The notes under the pieces were generated by a model. That model searched no databases, was not told the origin of the DNA, and was given only the letters and a program-made list of their open reading frames with translations. A program made the position numbers and the translations under genes. DNA of 64,000 bases from Nocardioides sp. InS609-2 (GTDB lineage: Bacteria > Actinomycetota > Actinomycetes > Propionibacteriales > Nocardioidaceae). Shown here one piece after another: positions 52,250 through 61,744 of this stretch (the first letter of the stretch is position 1; each line of letters begins with the position of its first letter). The stretch lies in assembly GCF_023208195.1 (NCBI RefSeq), contig NZ_CP060034.1, positions 2,418,001-2,482,000 of the forward strand, in the 5' to 3' direction.

Positions 52250-53098
52250 TCAGAGCTGCGAGCTGACCAGCGCGGCGAACCGAGCGGCGTTGGCAGGGTC
52301 CACGCCCAGATACAGCCCGGGCTCGATCAGTTCGAGTTCGCTGACGGTCCAGACGTCGTTCCAGATCATCATGTCGACCCGGGCGTAGGCGAGCCTGGAG
52401 TCGAGGAGCCGCTCCGCGGACCTCACGGCCCGCTCCGCCAGTTCGGTGGTGTCGGCGCTCAGCGGGACGGGGCGCGAGCTGCCGCCGTACAGCTCGTGGA
52501 CGCGCACCTCCTCGACGCCGGGACGCTTGTGGACCTGCGAGACCGCCCGGCCGGCGAAGACGTAGACCGACATCTCGCCCGTGGTCCGCACCGAGGGGAC
52601 CAGGGGCTGCACGACCCAGGGCCCGGTGACCAGGCCCTGCAACCGGGGATCGAGGGTCTCCTCCACGACCACCAGTCCGACGCCGCTCGCGCCGATCCGG
52701 GGCTTGACCACGATCGCGCCGAACTCCTCGAGGCAGTCAGCCAGGCCGCTGACGAGAGATGACTCATCCATCAAGCGGGTGGGCACGACGGGAATGTGGT
52801 CGCCCAGCTCGATGAGGTAGGCCTTGTCGGCGTTCCAGGCGAAGACGGCGGCACCGTTCAGCAAGGGCGAGATCCGCTCGACCCGCTGCGCCCAGGCCAG
52901 GAACTCGGGGACCCGGCGGTGGTAGTCCCAGGTCGAACGGACCACAACGAGGTCGGCGACCCAGTCGACATCCTCGCCGTCCCAGACCTTCCAGCGCGCA
53001 TCGATGCCGGCGTCGTCCAGCGGCCCGATCAGGTCGCCGCCGAGCTCACCATCCGGCAGGAGCGCCGCCGTCACGAGTACCACCGAAGGTCGGGCCAT
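52250..53098 (-). CDS. ATP-grasp ligase
   Basis: A 282-residue protein. N-terminal part (VVLVTAALLPDGELGGDLIG, VVVRSTWDYHRRVPEFLAWA), then the ATP-grasp core with IVVKPRIGASGVGLVVV, WVVQPLVPSVRTTGEMSVYV, YARVDMMIWNDVWTVSELEL and LIEPGLYLGVDPANA, which supply ATP and magnesium ligands. It resembles RimK-type and DcsG-like amide ligases; the acceptor is unknown. Nearby polymerase and VIT1 genes give no hint. Confidence 0.88.
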   Translation of the reverse strand: MARPSVVLVTAALLPDGELGGDLIGPLDDAGIDARWKVWDGEDVDWVADLVVVRSTWDYHRRVPEFLAWAQRVERISPLLNGAAVFAWNADKAYLIELGDHIPVVPTRLMDESSLVSGLADCLEEFGAIVVKPRIGASGVGLVVVEETLDPRLQGLVTGPWVVQPLVPSVRTTGEMSVYVFAGRAVSQVHKRPGVEEVRVHELYGGSSRPVPLSADTTELAERAVRSAERLLDSRLAYARVDMMIWNDVWTVSELELIEPGLYLGVDPANAARFAALVSSQL

Positions 53099-53132
53099 GA
53101 GCGCAGTAGATCAGCAACGGAGACGCCTCTGC

Positions 53133-54782
53133 TCACGGCTCGACCGCTGCGCCGGGTTTGCCGGCGTCGGCGTACGACCGCACGATCGAGATGTTGAGCG
53201 GGAAGTCGATGGTGAGGTCGCGGAACAGCAGGCCCGCCGCGGTCGCAGCCGCGTCGGTGACCTGCGCTGCGACCGCGTCGGCGAGAGCGGCAGGGGTGTG
53301 CACGACGACCTCGTCGTGGAGGAAGAAGACAAGGTGTGGTCGTGAGACGAGGGGGCCGGTCTCGCCCAGGCGCCAGAGCCGGTTGCGCAGGTCGGCGATC
53401 CAGCACAGCGCCCACTCGGCGCCCGTGCCCTGCACGACGAAGTTCCGGGTGAACCGGCCGTACGCACGCCGATGGCGGGCCTGGCTGTCGGGGTCGGCCG
53501 GCGGGTCGTCGGGGTCGCTGTCCCACGCGTCGCCCAGGCTCGGCGACCCGCGTCCCAGCAGCGTGCGCACCACCTGACCCCGCTCACCGGCACGGGCCGC
53601 CGCCTCGACGAGACCGAAGGCGTCGGGGTAGCGCCGGGTGAGCCCGGCGACCATCCGACCGCTCTCGCCGCTGGTGGCGCCGTACATCGCGCCGAGCAGC
53701 CCGAGCTTGGCGTCATTGCGGCTGGCCACCGCACCGTCGTCGACCATCCCCTGGTAGAGGTCGGCGCCGCGTGCCGACCTGGCCAGCGCACGGTCGCCAC
53801 TCATGCCGGCAAGCACGCGGGGCTCGAGCTGGGCGACATCGGCGACAACGAACATCCAGCCGTCGTCGGCCACGGCCGCGGGCCGGACCTGCGCGGGGAA
53901 CGACAGCGCACCGCCGCCGTTGGACGACCACCGGCCGGTGGTGGAGCCGGCCGGCTGGTACGACGGTCGGAACCGGCCGCCGCTCACCCACTGGTCGATC
54001 CAGGCCCAGCCGTTGGTCTGGAACAGGTGCGCGAGCTGCTTGTAGCGCAGCAGCGGGACGATGCCCGGGTGCTCGAGCGCACGCAGGGACGACGCGCGGG
54101 TGTCCGTGGCCTCCAGCCCGGCCCGGCGCAGCGCCGCCAGCAGCTCGGGCCGCGAGTCGGGGTTGAGACCCGGTGCGCCGAACGCGCTGCGCACCTCGGC
54201 AACCAGCGCCTCGAGCTCCCGCGGCCGGCCGCCGCGCGGTGGCCGCGGCCCGAGCAGGCCGGTGAGCAGGCGCTCGTGGACTTCGACCCGCCATGGCACG
54301 CCGGCGTACGTCATCTCGGCCGCGACAAGGGCGCCCGACGACTCCGCCGCGAGCAGCAGCCCGAGCCGGGCGGCCTCCGCCGATCCCGCCACGGCGGCCA
54401 GCTGTCGGGCGTCTTCGAGGTCGGCGCGCAGGTGCTCGGCTGTGTCGTCGATCGAGAACAGTGCCGGATCGGACGGCAGGCTCGGGCCGAGCCGGTCCCA
54501 GTGCTCCGACTGCTCCCCCTTCAGCAGCTGCACATCCACCGCGGGCGCCCGCCGCAGCAGACGACGGCCCAGCCGTAGGTCATGGCATCGCTCGACCCGC
54601 ACCCCAGCTGCCAGCAGCGACGGATGCCACCGGGCTGTGTCATCCCACACCCAGCGCGGCGCTTCGACCTCGCGTGCTCGCACGTACGCCGGCAGGTCGG
54701 CCACCGGCAACGAACGCTCCATCTCACTGTCAACCACCAGCACGCGGTCGCCCGGCAGGCGCGAAAGCGAGACCCGGGTCAT
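53133..54782 (-). CDS. Bifunctional 3'-5' exonuclease/DNA polymerase (family A)
   Basis: A 549-residue family A polymerase, shorter than PolI (about 900) because the 5'-3' nuclease is absent. The N-terminal third is a degenerate 3'-5' exonuclease-like domain (SEAARLGLLLAAESSGALVA). The polymerase has SYQPAGSTTGRWSS, motif A VVADVAQLEPRVLAGM, motif B region RNDAKLGLLGAMYGATSG and motif C FFLHDEVVVH with the catalytic Asp-Glu. Start at ATG 54782 (MTRVSLSRLPGDRVLVV). Such proteins are widespread in actinobacteria beside PolI; role in repair presumed. Monocistronic or read with the ATP-grasp gene 34 bases on. Confidence 0.92.
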   Translation of the reverse strand: MTRVSLSRLPGDRVLVVDSEMERSLPVADLPAYVRAREVEAPRWVWDDTARWHPSLLAAGVRVERCHDLRLGRRLLRRAPAVDVQLLKGEQSEHWDRLGPSLPSDPALFSIDDTAEHLRADLEDARQLAAVAGSAEAARLGLLLAAESSGALVAAEMTYAGVPWRVEVHERLLTGLLGPRPPRGGRPRELEALVAEVRSAFGAPGLNPDSRPELLAALRRAGLEATDTRASSLRALEHPGIVPLLRYKQLAHLFQTNGWAWIDQWVSGGRFRPSYQPAGSTTGRWSSNGGGALSFPAQVRPAAVADDGWMFVVADVAQLEPRVLAGMSGDRALARSARGADLYQGMVDDGAVASRNDAKLGLLGAMYGATSGESGRMVAGLTRRYPDAFGLVEAAARAGERGQVVRTLLGRGSPSLGDAWDSDPDDPPADPDSQARHRRAYGRFTRNFVVQGTGAEWALCWIADLRNRLWRLGETGPLVSRPHLVFFLHDEVVVHTPAALADAVAAQVTDAAATAAGLLFRDLTIDFPLNISIVRSYADAGKPGAAVEP

Positions 54783-54918
54783 GAGGACACCCTTGCAACT
54801 CCTCTCGCTGCCGTCGTGCACGAGCGCGTCAGTCGTCGGGAAGCGTGCGGCGGTCGCCGACTGGGCGGTCCGTGTAGACGTCGAACGCACCGAGGATGTC
54901 GCGATCGCGTGCCATCGG

Positions 54919-55983
54919 TCAGCCCCCGCCGAAGAACAGACCCAGGAGGTACGTCGCCCCGGCCGCGCCGATGCCGATGGCGAGCTGGCGGAGCGCGCGT
55001 CGGAGCGGGGGTCCGCCCGAGAGCAGTCCCACGATGGCACCAGTCGTGAGCAGCGCCATCCCGACGAGCAGGACCGCGACGGCCACGGCAGCAGTCCCTT
55101 CGAGACCGAACAGGTAGGGCAGCACGGGGATCAGGGCACCACCGGCGAAGAAGCAGAAGCTCGAGCCGGCAGCACCGAGACCGGTGCCGACCGACTCGTG
55201 CTCGTCGTCTGGCGCCTCCAGTCTCGGCAGCACTCCTTCGTGCACGCCGTGTGCCAAGACCTCGGTGGCATGCGCCTTTGCCTTGGCTTCGGACATGCCC
55301 CGCGCCCGGTACACCAGGGTCAGCTCGTTGGCGTCGACATCCAGGTGCGGGATCGCGGTCACGGCCGTCGGGTCAGGGGTGGAGGACTCGAGCAGCTCAC
55401 GCTGGGACCGCACCGAGACGTACTCCCCGGCGCCCATCGACAACGCCCCGGCAAGCAGCCCGGCCAACCCGGTGACCAGCACCGTCCGGGCGGACGCCCC
55501 GCTCGCGCCGATGCCCAGCACGAGGGCAAGGTTGCTCACCAGCCCGTCGTTGGCACCGAAGACAGCTGCCCGGAACGAACCCGACAACCGGCTGCGCCCG
55601 CGGCTGGCCAGCCCGCGGACCACCTCCCCGTGGATACGTTCGTCCGCGGCCATCGCCGGTGTCGCGTCGTCATCGGCGTTGTACGGCGACCGGGCCTCGG
55701 TGCGCTGCGCGAGCGCGAGGATGAACACCGAGCCGAACCGCCGGGCAAGCAGGGCGAGCACGCGGGTCCGCAGGTTCGGCCGGCCAGGTGGACGAGCATG
55801 CTCACCCAGCAGCTGGCGCCAGTGGTCCTCGTGCCGACTTTCGGCTTCGGCGAGGGCAAGCAGGATCTCGCGTTCCTCACCCGTCTTGTGTACGGCGAGC
55901 TCGGCGTAGACGGCGCCCTCGGCACGCTCCTCGGCGAGGTAGTGCTGCCAGCGTTTGATCTGCGATCGAGTAGGCATGCTCAT
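54919..55983 (-). CDS. VIT1/CCC1-type transporter with ferritin-like domain
   Basis: A 354-residue protein. Residues 1-140 are a rubrerythrin-like helical domain with iron ligands (AEERAEGAVYAELAV, EESRHEDH-type AEAESRHEDHWRQLL, AADERIHGEVV). The rest is a VIT1 membrane domain: FGANDGLVSNLALVLGIGAS, GLLAGALSMGAGEYVSVRSQ, then helices at 265-285, 295-325 and 330-350. Related MbfA-like proteins export iron or manganese. Its last 160 bp are duplicated at 47306-47465. Confidence 0.92.
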   Translation of the reverse strand: MSMPTRSQIKRWQHYLAEERAEGAVYAELAVHKTGEEREILLALAEAESRHEDHWRQLLGEHARPPGRPNLRTRVLALLARRFGSVFILALAQRTEARSPYNADDDATPAMAADERIHGEVVRGLASRGRSRLSGSFRAAVFGANDGLVSNLALVLGIGASGASARTVLVTGLAGLLAGALSMGAGEYVSVRSQRELLESSTPDPTAVTAIPHLDVDANELTLVYRARGMSEAKAKAHATEVLAHGVHEGVLPRLEAPDDEHESVGTGLGAAGSSFCFFAGGALIPVLPYLFGLEGTAAVAVAVLLVGMALLTTGAIVGLLSGGPPLRRALRQLAIGIGAAGATYLLGLFFGGG

Positions 55984-56064
55984 TGGATCGCAAGAATAGT
56001 CGCCGGCATCCGACGACCGGGAGCCGCCGTAGCCGCGACCTGGGACGCAGCAGCCCGCGGGCCT

Positions 56065-57099
56065 TCAGACCGGCCGGGCGGGTTGCTGCTGGGTGATGCA
56101 GTGGATGCCGCCACCTCGGGCGAAGATCTCGCGCGCGTCCACGCCCACGACCCGGCGGCCGGGGTAGGCGGCCGAGAGCACCTCTAGAGCCTCGTCGTCG
56201 ACGGGGTCGCCGAACGTGCAGGCGATCACCCCGCCGTTGACCACGAGATGGTTGACGTAGGAGTAGTCGACGAAGCCATGGTCGTCGCGCAGCGTCGACG
56301 GCGCAGGGATCCGCAGGATCTCGAAGGAATGGCCGCGGCTGTCGGTCGACGTCGCGAGGATGCTGAGCACCTCGACGGTGAGCTCGTGGTCGGGGTGGTC
56401 GGCGTTGCGCTGATCGTGGACGAGCACGGTGCCGGGCGACGGGATCGTGGCGACGATGTCGACATGGCCGCGGGTGCCGAACTCCTCGTAGTCGCGGGCC
56501 AGGCCGCGACGCAGCCAGATGACCTTGTCGGTGCCGATCATGGCGGCGAGCTCCCGCTCCACGTCGGCCTTGGTCAGGCCGCGGTTGCGGCCAGGGTCGA
56601 GCTGGACGGTCTCGGTGACGAGCACGGTGCCGAGACCGTCGACATGGATACCGCCACCTTCGTTGACCAGCGTCGAGGGCACGTAGGCACAGCCGGCGAC
56701 GTCAGCCATCGCGGCCGCCACTTTGCTGTCCAGGTCCCAGGACGCCCAGTCCTGGCCACCCCAGCCGTTGAAGGTCCAGTCGACGCCGCCGAGCCGGCCT
56801 TCGCCGTCGAGCACGAAGGTCAGGCCGATGTCGCGCATCCACGCGTCGTCGAGCGACTGCTCGACCAGCGTGACCTCGGAGGACAACATCCGGCGGGCGA
56901 GCGCGATGTCGGCCGGGTCGACCATCATCACGACTGGTTCGAAGTCGAGGACGGCGTTGGCGGTCTCGGTCCAGACACGGCGCGCGACCGCAATCTCCTC
57001 GGCGCTGGAGCCGAGCGCGGGGGACGCTGGGGGGAAGGCCATCCAGGTGCAGTCGTGCGGGTCGGCCTCTGATGGCATCCGCCACTCCGGGTGGCTCAT
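56065..57099 (-). CDS. aguA: Agmatine deiminase
   Basis: A 344-residue guanidine-group enzyme: MPSEADPHDCTWMAFP at the start (MPAEWEPH-like), RDIGLTFV, FNGWGGQ, VNEGGGIHVDGLGT, TRGHVDIVA with catalytic His, and the GGGIHCITQQQP end with the nucleophilic Cys. It converts agmatine to N-carbamoylputrescine and ammonia. It overlaps the next-upstream hydrolase gene by four bases, which fits the two steps of the pathway. Length is normal. Confidence 0.95.
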   Translation of the reverse strand: MSHPEWRMPSEADPHDCTWMAFPPASPALGSSAEEIAVARRVWTETANAVLDFEPVVMMVDPADIALARRMLSSEVTLVEQSLDDAWMRDIGLTFVLDGEGRLGGVDWTFNGWGGQDWASWDLDSKVAAAMADVAGCAYVPSTLVNEGGGIHVDGLGTVLVTETVQLDPGRNRGLTKADVERELAAMIGTDKVIWLRRGLARDYEEFGTRGHVDIVATIPSPGTVLVHDQRNADHPDHELTVEVLSILATSTDSRGHSFEILRIPAPSTLRDDHGFVDYSYVNHLVVNGGVIACTFGDPVDDEALEVLSAAYPGRRVVGVDAREIFARGGGIHCITQQQPARPV

Positions 57100-58064
57100 G
57101 CCGACACCTCGCCGTACGGGCGGCTCGGGTCAGCAGGTGCGGTCAGCGCGGAGTAGGTGTCGGGTCGCCGCGTGGTGAGGAACGGGAACAGGTCCAGCCA
57201 GTCGCGCCGCTGCTCGAGGTCGAGGTCGGCCACCAGCACGGCCTCCTCGTCGCGTGGCGCCTGCACGAGCACTCGGCCGTAGGGGTCGGAGATGAACGAG
57301 GAGCCGTAGAAGGTCAGCTCGCCTTCGTCGCCGGTGCGATTGGGCACGACCATGAACGTGCCGGCGGTGATGCCGTTGGCGACGATGACCTGCTGCCACA
57401 GCGGCTGGGTGTCGAAGTCGGGGAACGACGGCTCCGAGCCGATTGCCGTCGGGTAGACGAGCAGCTCGGCGCCTGCGAGGGAGTAGGCGCGGGCGAGCTC
57501 GGGGAACCACTCGTCCCAGCAGGTCGGCAGGCCAAGGCGCACGCCGCCGAGGTCGGCGACCTCGTAGACGGGGTGCGGGTCGGTGGCAGGGCCTTGACGG
57601 AAGTAGGTGTCCTCGTAGTAGCCGGCGCTCACCGGGATGTGCAGCTTGTGGGTGCGACCGACGAGCTCGCCGGTGGGGGAGACCAGGATCGCGGTGTTGA
57701 GACCGAGCCCGTCCGGGCCGTCAGCGTGCTGGTAGAGCGACGCGTGCACGTAGACGCCATGGGTCGTGGCAGCCTGGGCGGCGAAGGCGTACGTCGCCCC
57801 GCCGGTGAGCGGTTCGGCGGTGTCGCCAGCACGGCCGATGGACCGCTCGTGGGCCGGGTACTTGGACAAGGTGAGCTCGGGCAGGAAGACCACCTGCGCG
57901 CCCTCACCCGCCGCGACGCCGACGGCGTCGGTGAGCACAACGGTCAGCTCGACGGCGTCGGCGCGCCAGGCGTGCTGCACGAGCCCGACGCGCAAGGGTG
58001 CACGACGCGGCTCGCGGACGCGCGCGAGTGAAGGGGGCGTGGTCAGGTTGGTGTGCAGCTTCAC
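57096..58064 (-). CDS. Carbon-nitrogen hydrolase, probable N-carbamoylputrescine amidase
   Basis: A 322-residue nitrilase-superfamily enzyme from GTG 58064. The catalytic triad is in VFLPELTLSKYP (Glu), THKLHIPVSAGYYEDTYF (Lys) and LPTCWDEWFPE (Cys). Next to agmatine deiminase, the expected reaction is N-carbamoylputrescine to putrescine, ammonia and CO2; an AguB role is inferred from context. A 30-residue N-terminal extension precedes the usual start (RVGLVQHAWRADAVEL). Overlaps the TetR gene at GTGA and aguA at ATGA. Confidence 0.88.
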   Translation of the reverse strand: MKLHTNLTTPPSLARVREPRRAPLRVGLVQHAWRADAVELTVVLTDAVGVAAGEGAQVVFLPELTLSKYPAHERSIGRAGDTAEPLTGGATYAFAAQAATTHGVYVHASLYQHADGPDGLGLNTAILVSPTGELVGRTHKLHIPVSAGYYEDTYFRQGPATDPHPVYEVADLGGVRLGLPTCWDEWFPELARAYSLAGAELLVYPTAIGSEPSFPDFDTQPLWQQVIVANGITAGTFMVVPNRTGDEGELTFYGSSFISDPYGRVLVQAPRDEEAVLVADLDLEQRRDWLDLFPFLTTRRPDTYSALTAPADPSRPYGEVSA

Positions 58065-58702
58065 GGGGTTTCCTCGGGAGTCGGTGCGGTGTCGGGATCG
58101 GGTGTGGTGTCGGGATCGGGTGTGGTGTTGGTGTGGACCAGACGGCCCGCTGCCTCGGACAGCAGGCTGTGCGCCTCCTCCAACGACAGGCCACCGGCGA
58201 GCCACCGGTTGGAGAGACCCTCGACGAGGGCGGTCAGGATGACGGCGGTCCGCTGCGGGTCGGTGTCGTCGCCGCGGTGCGTGGACCCGGACTGCTGCAC
58301 GGCGGCGACCGAGCGTGCGACCTCGTCGATCCACGAGCCGGTGGTACGGCGCATGGGCTCCTGGAGTTCGGGCTCGAAGACCGCGAGGGCACGCAGCTCG
58401 TTCCAGGCCGCGGAGTTCTCCCGGACCTCGTCGTCGTCGCCGAGCTCGGAGAGCAGCCGACGCTCGAGGTCCTCGAACGGCGTCGCCTCCCCGGGCCCGC
58501 TCTGCGCCCGCGCATCGTTGGCGTGGGCGTTGATGTGGTCGAGGGTCGCGCCGAGCAGGCCCGCGCGGTCGGTGAAGTGGTAGTAGAGCAGCCCGGGCGA
58601 GACACCCGCCTCGTCCGCGACGTCGGTGACCCGCAGTCCGCGTACGCCGTCGCGAGCGATGCGACGCGCTGCCGCTCGCAGGATCTGGGTCCGGCGATCC
58701 AT
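58061..58702 (-). CDS. TetR-type regulator of the agmatine operon
   Basis: A 213-residue regulator: helix-turn-helix TDVADEAGVSPGLLYYHFTD at 28-47, and a ligand domain containing WNELRALAVFEPELQEPMRR. The tail is repetitive (TPDPDTTPDPDT), from a short 15-base DNA tandem at 58085-58120. It sits inside the operon, overlapping the permease stop (TGATG), so it probably controls this operon through the palindrome at 60208-60221. Confidence 0.92.
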   Translation of the reverse strand: MDRRTQILRAAARRIARDGVRGLRVTDVADEAGVSPGLLYYHFTDRAGLLGATLDHINAHANDARAQSGPGEATPFEDLERRLLSELGDDDEVRENSAAWNELRALAVFEPELQEPMRRTTGSWIDEVARSVAAVQQSGSTHRGDDTDPQRTAVILTALVEGLSNRWLAGGLSLEEAHSLLSEAAGRLVHTNTTPDPDTTPDPDTAPTPEETP

Positions 58703-60150
58703 CAGGGCGCCACCTCCTCGCGGGCGGGGTGCGGCTGCTCGGCAGGTGCCGACATGACCGTCCCAAGCAGAAGATAGGCGGCACCCGCGACGACCATCGA
58801 CCCCACGACGCTGACGTCGATCCCGCCGGCGAGGTCGGCCAGCGGGCCGACGTACAGGCTGGTGGCGACCGACAGCAGACCGAAGGCGGAGCCGGCGGCG
58901 AACGCTGCGACCGCGCGGAGGTTCCAGCCGCCGACAAACCAGTAGCGCCCCCGCCTGCCCTGCGCGAAAGCTTGGAGGTCCTGCGGGTCGTAGGGGGCGT
59001 CTCGTCCGAGGAAGCCGAGCAGGAGTACGGCGACCCAGGGCCCGGCCAAGCCGTTGAGGACGAGCGTCATCGCGGTGATCGCGTCGACTGCGTTCCACGC
59101 GAAGACGCCGAGGTACAGCACGAGCACGGCGACGGCCGACGTGATCAGCGTGGTGTGCACCCGACGCAACCGGGGGAAGAGCGCCTCGAGATCGAGACCG
59201 GAGGCGTAGAGGTTGAGCACGCCCTGGCCGAGGCCGCCGGCCAGCGCGACAACGAGCAGCGGCAGGACGTACCAGCCCGGGGCGGCGTCGACGAGCCCGG
59301 CAACGTAGGAAACGGCGTCGAGCGGGAGGGCGGTCGCGGTGAAGGCACCGAACACCGAGGTGGCGAAGAGTCCGAGGAAGAGTCCGGCGGTCGTCCAGCC
59401 CAGGACGGCCCGGTCGGAGTAGCGGTCGTGGCTGATGCGACGGGTGTAGTCGCCGAGCGTGGGGGCGTAGGAGAGCGGGCCACCGATGCTGATCGCGACG
59501 GCGAGGGTCCAGGTCGACCAGAAGCCTCCGAGGGCGTACTCGCCACCGGTCGAGGGGTCGAAGCCATCGGCGTAGGCCACCACCCCGAGCAGCAGGAGGA
59601 CGCCGACGACGGGCAGCACGACTTTCTGCAGCGCGACCACGGTGGCGTGCCCGAACAGCGCTACCACGACGATCTCGAGGGCGATGACGCCGTAGCCGAT
59701 GGCGTAGGCGAGGTCGCCGTCAGGCGTGCCCACCAGGCGATGCGCGGCGGCGACCAGGGCGTCGCCCGAGGTCCAGACGGCGATCGCGGCGTACGCCACC
59801 GCGAAGAGCAGCGTCAGCACGGAGCCGATGAGGCGGCCGCGGATGCCGAAGTGGGCACTGCTGGAGACGGTGTTGTTGGTGCCGGTGCGCGGCCCGAGCA
59901 GGGCGAGCGGAGCGGTGACGATCAGGCCGAGCGTCAGGCCGACGGCGCTGGAGGCGACCGCGGCGCCGAAGCTCAGGCCCAGGGTCACGGGGATCCAGCC
60001 GAACACGATCACTGACAGGGCGAGGTTGCCGCCGAAGAAGACGGCGAACAGGTTGGCGGGCCGCGAGGTCCGGTCGGCGTCGGGGATGTGCTCGACGCCG
60101 GCCTCCTCGATCCGCCCGAAGGTGTCGGATCGCTTGACGGGTTCGTGCAC
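58702..60150 (-). CDS. NCS1-family permease (cytosine/purine permease type)
   Basis: A 482-residue transporter with about 12 helices. GTG 60150 was chosen because GGAGGTGCC precedes it (VHEPVKRSDTFGRIEEAGVE); an earlier frame start adds 19 residues without a site. Family features: NLFAVFFGGNLALSVIVFGW in helix 1, PRTGTNNTVSSSAHFGIRG, SIGGPLSYAPTLGDYTRRIS with the family GD-Y-R motif. NCS1 permeases import nucleobases, allantoin, or related compounds; in this operon uptake of agmatine, putrescine or a related amine is possible. First gene of the operon. Confidence 0.9.
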   Translation of the reverse strand: MHEPVKRSDTFGRIEEAGVEHIPDADRTSRPANLFAVFFGGNLALSVIVFGWIPVTLGLSFGAAVASSAVGLTLGLIVTAPLALLGPRTGTNNTVSSSAHFGIRGRLIGSVLTLLFAVAYAAIAVWTSGDALVAAAHRLVGTPDGDLAYAIGYGVIALEIVVVALFGHATVVALQKVVLPVVGVLLLLGVVAYADGFDPSTGGEYALGGFWSTWTLAVAISIGGPLSYAPTLGDYTRRISHDRYSDRAVLGWTTAGLFLGLFATSVFGAFTATALPLDAVSYVAGLVDAAPGWYVLPLLVVALAGGLGQGVLNLYASGLDLEALFPRLRRVHTTLITSAVAVLVLYLGVFAWNAVDAITAMTLVLNGLAGPWVAVLLLGFLGRDAPYDPQDLQAFAQGRRGRYWFVGGWNLRAVAAFAAGSAFGLLSVATSLYVGPLADLAGGIDVSVVGSMVVAGAAYLLLGTVMSAPAEQPHPAREEVAP

Positions 60151-60195
60151 GGGGCACCTCCGGAGGGCGGGATGGTCGGTGAGTGGGACGACCCG

Positions 60196-60227
60196 AGAAT
60201 GCCGCAAACTGAAAACTCAGTCAATAG
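60196..60227 (-). promoter_or_regulatory. Promoter and TetR operator of the agmatine operon
   Basis: On the minus strand TTGACT (60224-60219) and CATTCT (60201-60196) are 17 bases apart. A perfect palindrome ACTGA-AAAC-TCAGT (60208-60221) overlaps the spacer and -35 box, which is ideal for repression by the operon's TetR protein. The rest of the 366-base divergent gap holds another short inverted repeat, CGAATC/GATTCG (60278-60298), and no gene. Confidence 0.55.
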
Positions 60228-60516
60228 CGGTTGCGCAAGCAATGTGCGACATGGACGACTGATTCCGAAGGCCAAATCGAATCTTTGCGATCGATTCGTT
60301 CGTTCTGGGAGTCGCCGGCCGTGACCCGCGGGCGATCTTCGACCGACCGCTCCACACTGCCCCGCGACGGCCGCCCGGCACAGCCAGCGCGGCATTCTCC
60401 TCACGCTCTCGACCTGTCGGGCGGAGAGCTGAGCCGTGGCGCGACAGCCCCCACACCCGCTAGCGTGACAGCAGATCCGCCGGCACCGGCTGGTGGATTC
60501 GTATCCGGAGGTCGCG

Positions 60517-61743
60517 ATGCGCCTGCTCCTCGCCGACCGGCTCCCCGAGCAGACGGTTGCCGACCTCGAAGCCCGTGGACATCTCTGCGAGATGGAGCCC
60601 GGGCTCTCGGCCGACGATCTCCCGGCACGCATCGCCGGGTTCGACGTACTGGTGGTGCGCAGCACCAAGGTGACGCGCGCAGTCTTCGAGTCCGCAGATC
60701 GCCTGGCTCTCGTGATCCGAGCCGGGGCGGGCACCAACACGATCGACACCGATGCCGCCGCCACCCGCGGCGTACTCGTCTGCAACGTTCCCGGCCGCAA
60801 TTCCGCCGCGGTGGCCGAGCTCACCATGGGACTGCTGCTGGCGATCGACCGGCGGATCCCCGACAACGTCGCAGATCTCCGCAGCGGTCACTGGGACAAG
60901 TTGCGCTACAGCAAGGCGCGCGGCTTGCTCGGGTCCACCATGGGAATCATCGGACTCGGCTCGATCGGATTCGCCGTCGCCGAACGCGCGGCGGCGTTCG
61001 GCATCCATGTCCAGTCGCTCTCCAAGCCTGCTCGTCCGGCGCACGTCGTCTCGCGGGCCCAGGAGCTGGGGATCACGATGTGCGACTCCTTGCGGGAGCT
61101 GCTGTCGTCCTCCGACATCGTCACCCTCCACGTTCCTTCGTGCGAGGACACCCGGCACCTCGTCGACGACGGGTTCCTCGACCAGATGAGGAACGGCGCG
61201 ATCCTGCTCAACACGTCGCGGGGCGACGTGATCGACGAACGCGCCCTGCTCGAGGCGCTGGACTCCGGAGCGGTGCGTGCCGGCCTCGACGTGTTCGCCG
61301 ACGAGCCGAGCTCGGGCAAGGGCTCCTGGGACTCGCCCCTCGCCAGGCACCCCGACGTCGTCGCGACCCACCACATCGGCGCCTCGACCGAGCAGGCCCA
61401 ACACGCCATCGCCGCGGCAGTCATCGAGATCATCGACGCCTTCGTGGCGGGCGAGGCGCAGCACAGTGTGAACCTCGAACCCCGTCGACTGGGGTCGATC
61501 ACCCTGACGGTCCGACACCTCGACCGGGTCGGCGTACTCGCCCAGGTGCTCGACCTGCTCAGCAGCGAGGGTCTCAACGTCGAGCACATGGAGAACCGTG
61601 TCTTCCGCGGCGGCCTGGCGGCGGTCGCCTCCATCGACGTGGCGGGCGAGACGTCCGGGGCTCTCCTGGCCGCCCTCCGCGCAATCCCCCACGTGCTGGG
61701 CGTGTCCGAAGCCACGCTGCGAGACCGTGCGCAGGGTCCGTGA
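60517..61743 (+). CDS. D-2-hydroxyacid dehydrogenase with ACT domain (SerA-like)
   Basis: A 408-residue enzyme from ATG 60517 behind GGAGG. NAD-binding motif MGIIGLGSIGFAVAERAAAF; RAGAGTNTIDTDAAATRGV, NTSRGDVIDERALLEALDSG (catalytic Arg region), the Glu in DVFADEPSS, and HHIGASTEQAQ with the catalytic His. An ACT-type domain fills 325-405 (LTVRHLDRVGVLAQVLDLLS). It resembles phosphoglycerate dehydrogenase, but its place before a DAO-type oxidase suggests a catabolic or side role. Product unproven. Confidence 0.9.
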   Translation: MRLLLADRLPEQTVADLEARGHLCEMEPGLSADDLPARIAGFDVLVVRSTKVTRAVFESADRLALVIRAGAGTNTIDTDAAATRGVLVCNVPGRNSAAVAELTMGLLLAIDRRIPDNVADLRSGHWDKLRYSKARGLLGSTMGIIGLGSIGFAVAERAAAFGIHVQSLSKPARPAHVVSRAQELGITMCDSLRELLSSSDIVTLHVPSCEDTRHLVDDGFLDQMRNGAILLNTSRGDVIDERALLEALDSGAVRAGLDVFADEPSSGKGSWDSPLARHPDVVATHHIGASTEQAQHAIAAAVIEIIDAFVAGEAQHSVNLEPRRLGSITLTVRHLDRVGVLAQVLDLLSSEGLNVEHMENRVFRGGLAAVASIDVAGETSGALLAALRAIPHVLGVSEATLRDRAQGP

Positions 61744-61744
61744 C

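Noticed and set aside
54061..56187. 708-codon plus frame across the polymerase and VIT1 genes
   Set aside because: Spans the antisense of two recognisable genes; Ser/Arg-rich composition typical of a shadow.
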